Shown: piece after piece, positions 58,088-64,000 of the stretch
Numbering within the stretch: the first letter of the stretch is position 1
How the letters are laid out: each line of letters starts with the position of its first letter
Source: Inia geoffrensis
Lineage: Eukaryota > Chordata > Mammalia > Artiodactyla > Iniidae
Reading direction: 5' to 3'
NCBI GenBank assembly: GCA_036417435.1
Contig: CM070904.1
Span: 127,410,695 to 127,474,694, forward strand
DNA: 64,000 bases
Translations under genes and position numbers: made by a program
Notes under the pieces: model-generated
The model's database searches: none
What the model was told of the DNA's origin: nothing
What the model saw: the letters and a program-made list of their open reading frames with translations, nothing else

Positions 58088-59205
58088 CCATAAATGGGAT
58101 GAAGATATTTAGAATACATATATCTGACAAAGGACTTGTATCCAGAATATATAAAGAGCTCCTACAAATCAATAAGAAAAAGACAAGCCAGTAAAAATGG
58201 GCAAAAGGCTTAAACAGTCACTTCTCAAAAGAGGATGTCCTCAAGGCAGCCAAACACATGTTCATCAGCGAAATGCAAATTAAAACCCTGAAATACTTAA
58301 CACTAGAATGACTAAAATTAAAAGGATTGACAACAGCAAGTATTGGCAAGGATGTGAAGCAACCAGAACACTCATACATTTCTGGAGGGAGTGTAACTGG
58401 TACAACCACTTTGGAGAGCTGTGTGGTAATATCTACTAAAACTGAATGTGAAATACTCCAGGACCCAGCAATTTCACTCTGAAGTGTATTTCCAAGAGAA
58501 ACGAATACATACAGCTGTGAAAGACACATATACAAATGTTTATAGCAGCTTCATTCATGAAAGTGCCAAGCTGAAAACAACCCAAATGTCAGTAAAAAGT
58601 AGAATGGGGCTTCCCTGGTGGCGCAGTGGTTGGGAGTCTGCCTGCCGATGCAGGGGACATGGGTTCGTGTCCCGGTCCGGGAAGATCCCACATGCTGCGG
58701 AGCGGCTGGGCCCGTGGGCCACGGCCGCTGAGGCTGCGCATCCGGAGCCTGTGCTCCACAACAGGAGAGGCCACAACAGAGAGGCCCGTGTACCGCAAAA
58801 AAAAAAAAAAAAAAAAAAAAAAGTAGAATGGAGAGCTAAATTGGGGAATTTACACAACAATAAAGGAATGAACTGCTACACACAATAGCATGGATGATTT
58901 TCAGCCATTATGTTGAGTGAAAGAAGACAGACTCAAAAGAGTACACACTTTATGATTTTTTTATATGAAATTCAAGAACAGGCAACACCAATCTATGCCA
59001 TATAAATCAGGAGTGGCCAGCTCTGTGGAGGAGAACTGTTCACTAAGAAGAGGCTAGGAAACTCCTGGGTGCTGGGGACATTCTCTTGTTTGATCTGGTG
59101 CTGGTTAGGTGGCTGATTCCGTATATTGAAAACTCAACAACCTGTGAACACAAGATTTGTGTACCTCACTCTACGTATGTTATACCTCAGTAAAAAAATA
59201 AACTT
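58048..59205 (+). repeat. L1 LINE fragment, ORF2 end to 3'UTR, with nested SINE
   Basis: The plus-strand order 'catcagaagacactatcaag', 'tctgacaaaggacttgtatc' and 'gtaacgatg'-type 3' sequence runs to 'tatgttatacctcagtaaaa'. It is 5'-truncated and broken by stops. A CHR SINE interrupts it at 58608-58818. Confidence 0.85.
58608..58818 (+). repeat. CHR-type tRNA-Glu SINE nested in L1
   Basis: A full-length plus-strand copy has a poly(A) tail of at least 20 bases. The duplication 'aaaaagtagaatgg' lies at 58594-58607 and 58819-58832, exact, and lies in L1 DNA. Confidence 0.95.
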
Positions 59206-59284
59206 TGAACTGAATAGTGGATTTGGTAGTTAAACCTCCAAATCAATATATGGTATCGGGTTGTAAAACTTTGGAACTGAATAT

Positions 59285-59570
59285 TTTTAATAAACTTTTG
59301 GGGAGGAATAATTTTAGAATTATGGAAAAGTTGCAAAGATAGTACGGAGTGTTCCCAAACACCCCACAACCAGTCTCCCCTGATGTTCACATCTTACATA
59401 ACTGTGGTACAGTTGTCAAAACTGAGAGGTTAACATTGGTACATTACTATTAACTAAATTCTAGACTTTATTCAGATTTCACCAGTTTTTCCACCAATGT
59501 CCTTTTTCTGTTCTGGGATCCAATCCAGGATACATTTAGTGAAACTGAATTTTTACTGTAATTTGTGTCC
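59285..59570 (-). repeat. Old L1M 3' region
   Basis: The series 'ggaaaagttgcaaagatagt', 'ccagtctcccctgatgttca', 'attcagatttcaccagtttt' and 'gggatccaatccaggataca' is a recognisable old L1M 3' sequence in reverse. Confidence 0.65.
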
Positions 59571-59575
59571 TTAGA

Positions 59576-59611
<36 letters not shown>
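59576..59611 (+). repeat. (AC)n microsatellite
   Basis: About 18 perfect units lie at the end of the L1M fragment. Confidence 0.95.
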
Positions 59612-59613
<2 letters not shown>

Positions 59614-59879
59614 TTGATACACAGTTCCAGCAGGCCCCCTCTCCTCCTCCTAACTTCCCCTAAAAACCACTTGTCAAGCAAATGAATAAACAAGCAAACA
59701 CAAAGAATGTGTGCTTCAGGCCTGGACCGCTGGGGTGAAAATGTTGGAAATGGTTCAGACTCTGGAGGCTGGGGAAGACGGCCCCCGAATCAATTACACG
59801 GGTCCAGGCTGTGCCACACTGTGGGTGAGGGTCTTGGCCACTTTCCAGCCCAGTGACCCTGCCTGGGTCGTCTGGGGCT

Positions 59880-59880
59880 G

Positions 59881-59917
<37 letters not shown>

Positions 59918-59941
59918 CCTTGTGCATGGCCATTGGGGCTG

Positions 59942-59979
<38 letters not shown>

Positions 59980-60002
59980 CTTGTGCATGGCCATTGGGGC
60001 TG

Positions 60003-60041
<39 letters not shown>

Positions 60042-60065
60042 CCTTGTGCATGGCCATTGGGGCTG

Positions 60066-60105
<40 letters not shown>

Positions 60106-60128
60106 CTTGTGCATGGCCATTGGGGCTG

Positions 60129-60164
<36 letters not shown>

Positions 60165-60187
60165 CTTGTGCATGGCCATTGGGGCTG

Positions 60188-60238
<51 letters not shown>

Positions 60239-60255
60239 CCTTGTGCATGGCCATT
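59880..60255 (+). repeat. Compound minisatellite with nested (TG)n
   Basis: Six units begin with 'ggtgcag' at 59880, 59941, 60002, 60065, 60128 and 60187. Each is (TG)n, then 'tac(c/t)cttgtgcatggcca' and 'ttggggct'. Unit length is 59-63 bp, with the last about 69 bp. The TG tract length differs between units and is longest in the sixth. The C/T variant after 'tac' runs C,T,C,T,T,C. All frames are open on both strands, giving Cys-Val or Thr-His repeats that are artefacts. Confidence 0.95.
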
Positions 60256-60756
60256 GTACATCCACTGCCAGGCCCAAGCTGGAGGGAGGCTGGTGGAGCA
60301 TCCCTGTTCGGTGCTCTGCCTGGTGACCCGAGAAGCAGGGCACAGACACAGCAGGGAGCAGGGAAGCATGACCTTGCCCACACTCCCCTTAGCAAAGGCA
60401 GGGAGACCTGGGGCTCCAGGTTTGGAGAGCCCCCTTGGCCCCAGTTCTCATAGGTATTCAACTCAGAGCAGCTAGTGCCCACCTCAGATCTGTGCAGCTC
60501 CCCTGTGCGGCCCCTCTGTCTGCACGCCACCTTCAACTGCAGCCTCTGGTATGGCCTTTTCAACTGTGATGGTCACAGGAGCCTCTCCACATTTATTTCT
60601 TGGTCTTCCAGGAAGAGCGACTGTGGCCTGGACTCCTGGGGCCTGGGGGACCAGCTCTGGGAAGCCACTGAGGAAGGGATTCTGAGGCTGGGGAGCTGGT
60701 ATGGCTGCTGACATACCTGCCACTGGGTAGGAGGAACCAAGGCCCTGACAAGGCCT
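60256..60756. other. Single-copy DNA, no gene seen
   Basis: No repeat or gene is recognised. Confidence 0.4.
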
Positions 60757-61361
60757 GTGTGGCAGGCTGAGTAATGACCCCTAAAGTTGTCCATGTCCTG
60801 ATGCTTAGAATCTGTGACTGTGGCTAAAGTTCCTTCTAGTTCTAAATGTACATGAATGCCAAAGTCTTCTGATTTGAATGAAAAAACAAAAAAAGCAACA
60901 GTTAATTAGGTTAAAGCTGAGCTGACCTACTCATCAGAAGACACTATCAAGAGAGTGAAAAGAAAAGGGACTTTGCAGATGGGATTAAGTTGGGGATCTT
61001 GAGGTGGGGAGACCATCCTGAGTTAGCCGGGTGGGACATAGATGTGATCACACATCCATAGCACAGGGAGGCAGGGGGAGAGTTGACTACAGACAGTGAG
61101 GACGTGACACTGAAACAAAGCACTACACTGCTGGCTTCAAAGATGGAAGAAGCCACAAGCCAAGGAACACAAGCAATGCAGCTCTGGGGGCTGGAAAAGC
61201 AAGGAAGGACTCTGGAGGGGACGTGGCCCTGCTCATAAGTTGACGTTGGCCCAGGGAAACTGATTTTAGACTTGTGCCCTTCAGAACTAGAGGAGAATGA
61301 GTGTGGTTTTAAGCACCAAGTGGGCGGGGATTTGTTAGAGTGACAATAAAAAACCAGTACA
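60757..61361 (+). repeat. MLT1-type solo LTR interrupted by a 144-bp duplication
   Basis: The LTR starts 'tgtgtggcaggctgagtaat' and ends 'aaaaaaccagtaca'. Its sequence is broken after 'gactgtggctaaag' (60829) and resumes 'ggactttgcagatgggatta' (60968). Together these give the expected continuous LTR text. The interior insert is a copy of upstream DNA. Confidence 0.8.
60824..60967 (+). repeat. Inserted arm of the 144-bp direct duplication
   Basis: It is identical to 57944-58087 except for four substitutions, in the same orientation and exactly 2,880 bp downstream. Junctions share 'ctaaag' on the left and 'aaag' on the right with the host LTR. There is no poly(A) and no target-site duplication beyond this microhomology. 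Confidence 0.93.
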
Positions 61362-62390
61362 ACCCTGCTCTTCTTGCCTCAGCAACTGAGAAGGGGATGC
61401 TTCTGTGCTCAGCTCTGAGAGACAACAAATCCCAGGACACCTCAAGGTTGCAGTGGCCAAAAAACATACAGCAAAAGAGAAGCTAGAAAAGGGATCATTT
61501 CTGTCATGTCTTCATTTAATTCCTCTCTTTGGTCAATCCTGACATCTGATGGCTCAAGGGAAGAGACAGAGGAGTTTTGACATCTATCACCCCTGTTGTC
61601 ACAACCTTTCCCGAGATTGCAGAATCCCCCATCCATCCCAGGATCTTCATGATCTGGCAAGGACTCCATCCTCCAAACCCCCAGGAGAGGGTAGATAGAC
61701 TATGTTACCATGGCAACCTTCCACTCCGGCCAGTCAGCCCACAGCAACCTGGGCCATGTCCCAAGAGTTACTCTCTGTGGGCAGGAGGGTAGCGCCCAGG
61801 CCTCCATGGCCTATTGAAAGCAAGGCCAAGCTCACCAGTATCCTAAGAATCCTCTGCCCCATCCGGCTCCTTTTATTCATGGTCAAATAGCAGCCATCCT
61901 CCAACAACTAGCCCCATGTGAAGGATCCGTGGAGTCCGACTGCATCCTGGGCCATCTCTACAGCCCCTGCCTCTCTAATAGGGGCAGGATTCCTGTGGAC
62001 CAGGGACCTCCTCAAAGGGGGAGGAGGCCACCAGATACCTTGCTGTCCAGAGACCAGAGCTCAGAAACACGATCAGCGCCAAGGAGTCAGAGCTCTTGTC
62101 ACTATTAAGAACCCCCAGGACAGGGTCATCATTTCCAGCACATCCCCATTTATTTGCCTCTTTGTACTGTCCAGACGCCTGAAGGCTCACGGGAAATGAC
62201 AGTGGAGAATTGAGAGCTACATGCTATGGCCTCTCCTATGGCCACACACCTTGCTGAGGCTTTGCAGAACCCGTCCGCTAAGGACCCAGGAGCAGAGCAG
62301 GGTCAGCGACATGGCCAAGGCCACCTTTCCCATACCACCCGCTCCAGGTGCCAAGAGTTCAGTTTGCTTCCCTGGGATGGCTAAGGCCAC
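61362..62390. other. Single-copy DNA, no gene seen
   Basis: No repeat or gene is recognised. Frames of 62-93 codons have no domain. Confidence 0.4.
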
Positions 62391-62620
62391 CGATACACAA
62401 CGGGGTATTGTGTCAGCCATGGGCCAGATGTTGTTCTGGGATCTGGGGAGTCAATGGTGACAAGACAGAGCCACTGTCCCCGAGAAACTTGGATGTCGTG
62501 GGATAAAGTGGATGACAGACACATAAGCAACTTAGAGGGAAATACAACTCTGTACAGGTTAGTGATCTAGAGAATGTAGACGTGGTCAGGAATGACAGGA
62601 GGTGACACTTGAGGGGAAGC
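62391..62620 (-). repeat. Possible L2-type fragment
   Basis: The order 'gggccagatgttgttctggg', 'agtcaatggtgacaagacag' and 'gacaggaggtgacacttgag' resembles an L2-associated repeat in reverse. Divergence is high. Confidence 0.35.
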
Positions 62621-62794
62621 CCAGGAGAAACAACAACACACTTCAAGGAGCCACAGCTGTGGACCCAGGACATCACCAGCGTCCATCTGGCTGCCAGCCC
62701 CCGGGAACTTAGTCTCTGGCCTTTCCCTGGTGTTGCCTTTGGGGTCCACTTCATGGGTTTCCTTCTGCCCCACAGAGCAGAGGCTCCCACAGCA

Positions 62795-62965
62795 TGGGCC
62801 CCAGAGCAGTAACATCACCTGTGGAGTTGTGAGCAATGCAAACTCTTAGGTCCTACTGAATCCTCCAGACCTTCTGAATCTGAAACCCTGGGGGCAGGGC
62901 CCAGCAAGATGGGTTTTAACAAGCCCTCCGGATGCTTCCGATGCGTGCGAAAGTTTGAGAACTTG
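62795..62965 (+). mobile_element. MER5-type hAT element
   Basis: The MER5A order is kept: 'aacatcacctgtggagttgt', 'ccttctgaatctgaaaccct', 'gcagggcccagcaagatggg' and 'gaaagtttgagaacttgg'. Confidence 0.7.
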
Positions 62966-63757
62966 GAGAAACCCTGGTATAGAGCCCAGACTGCTCAGTA
63001 CTTTATTTAAGATGCAGGAAGCTCCTCTCAGCTCTGCAAGACCTTCTTTGCTACCCTGGTGGTCTCACTGACACAGGTGGCACTGGTGGGATTTAAGGCC
63101 TGGACCCCAGATGATGGTGGTGAAGTGAGAGGTTGGCAAAGTTGCTCGTTGCCCAGGCTTTCTCTCTGCCTGCAGAGGAGAAGGTATGGCTGGGCACACC
63201 TGTCTAACTTGGTCAAAACAATGAGAAGAGGATGTTCTTTGGACCTGGAATAAAGTCCACGGGGTCTCAATGAACCTTCCCTTGGTGCCAGTGGGTTGCA
63301 GCCCACTCGTTTTCTGCTGATCTCTTACAGCTGTGCCCTCCCCTGTTAGCCGTGGTCCACCCCTGACCCTGGCTCAACAAACCCCCTTCCTCTGTCACAA
63401 ATCCTTGCGCCGAACCACAACATCTACGGGCCCTTGGCAGGTGAGTCTGGTCCCTCCTTGGCCATTCCGTAGCTTAAATATACGTTTCTAATTAGTATAA
63501 CCTAACAGAAAGGCTGCCAATGAATTTTTACAACATTCTAAAGTCATGAAGCTGCACAGAGAGTTTTTGCAGCCTTTGTGTGCACGGGCCCTCCATCCGG
63601 AGGCCACCACCCTCTGCCCTTGGCAAGTCCAACACCCGCTTTTGTCCTTTTTACAAATGTATTTGCCAGGTACAGGAAGATCATGGGACAGGTCAACCAC
63701 TGGACAGCCTGTCTCATGACAGCGGACACTGTCTGAAATTTGTCAAGACTAAAAGTG
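62966..63757. other. Single-copy DNA, no gene seen
   Basis: No repeat or gene is recognised. Short frames have no domain. Confidence 0.4.
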
Positions 63758-63772
63758 AAAAAGCCACAAGAG

Positions 63773-63954
63773 GGCTTCCCTGGTGGCGCAGTGGTTGGGA
63801 GTCCGCCTGCCGATGCAGGGGACACGGGTTCGTGCCCCGGTCCGGGAGGATCCCACAGGCCGCGGAGCGGCTGGGCCCGTGAGCCATGGCCACTGCGCCT
63901 GCGCGTCCGGAGCACAGAGGCCACAACAGTGAGAGGCCCGCGTACCGCAAAAAA
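63773..63954 (+). repeat. CHR-type tRNA-Glu SINE with internal deletion
   Basis: A plus-strand copy with an exact head and tail lacks about 20 bp between 'cgtccggagc' and 'agaggccacaac' (near 63913), where other copies have 'ctgtgctccgcaacgg'. The target-site duplication 'aaaaagccaca(a/g)gag' lies at 63758-63772 and 63955-63969. Confidence 0.93.
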
Positions 63955-64000
63955 AAAAAGCCACAGGAGTCGTCTTTGGTGCGGTCCCTCACAGTCACGG

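Noticed and set aside
59880..60255. CRISPR-like look: regularly spaced repeats with variable parts
   Set aside because: The variable parts are only TG runs of differing length and the host is a mammal. This is a minisatellite.
59660..60563. Long open frames on both strands (157-257 codons) with Cys-Val or Thr-His repeats
   Set aside because: They are translations of the TG minisatellite. All frames stay open because the dinucleotide repeat contains no stop codon.

Overview
This window is mammalian nuclear DNA from a cetartiodactyl, most likely a whale or dolphin. The evidence is at least seven copies of a tRNA-Glu-derived SINE of the CHR type. These begin with the 'cttccctggtggcgcagtgg' head and carry the 'gcgtccggagcctgtgctcc' body that is typical of cetacean genomes. 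Longer and shorter relatives of the same superfamily are also present. I saw no BovB or Bov-A elements, which argues against a ruminant. The species call is inference from remembered repeat families; no database was searched.

I find no convincing protein-coding gene. The open reading frames are short and fall mostly in SINEs, LINEs, simple repeats or unremarkable single-copy DNA. One stretch (10265-10523, minus strand) has a protein-like reading frame ending at a good splice donor, and is listed as a low-confidence candidate exon. The window is best read as intergenic or intronic DNA.

Layout: 0-9.5 kb holds a decayed L1 with an MLT1 LTR at its 3' edge, two CHR SINEs, a rearranged L1, an old hAT-like element, MIR and L2. 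9.5-20.5 kb is mostly GC-richer single-copy DNA with an L1 tail, a long polypyrimidine tract and a tetranucleotide array. 20.5-26.1 kb is a nest of HAL1/L1 copies with younger L1 and SINE insertions. 26-38 kb is mostly single copy with MLT1, MER5, MIR, L2, two minisatellites and a diverged 0.2-kb direct duplication. 38.2-41.45 kb is one L1 insertion with clear target-site duplications, itself hit by a solo ERV1-type LTR. 41.5-57 kb mixes single-copy DNA with SINEs, L1 tails, MIR and L2. 57-61.4 kb is a dense cluster: a MER5 element split by a SINE, a second SINE with a 36-bp tandem, an L1 carrying a SINE, a TG-rich minisatellite, and an MLT1 LTR that contains a 144-bp copy of DNA from 2.88 kb upstream.

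No undescribed biological system is evident. The most informative observations are structural: the 144-bp templated duplication, nested insertions whose order can be read from target-site duplications, an L1 with an apparent 3' transduction and 5' inversion, and the compound TG minisatellite. Repeat boundaries and family names were assigned by eye and are approximate unless a target-site duplication fixes them.
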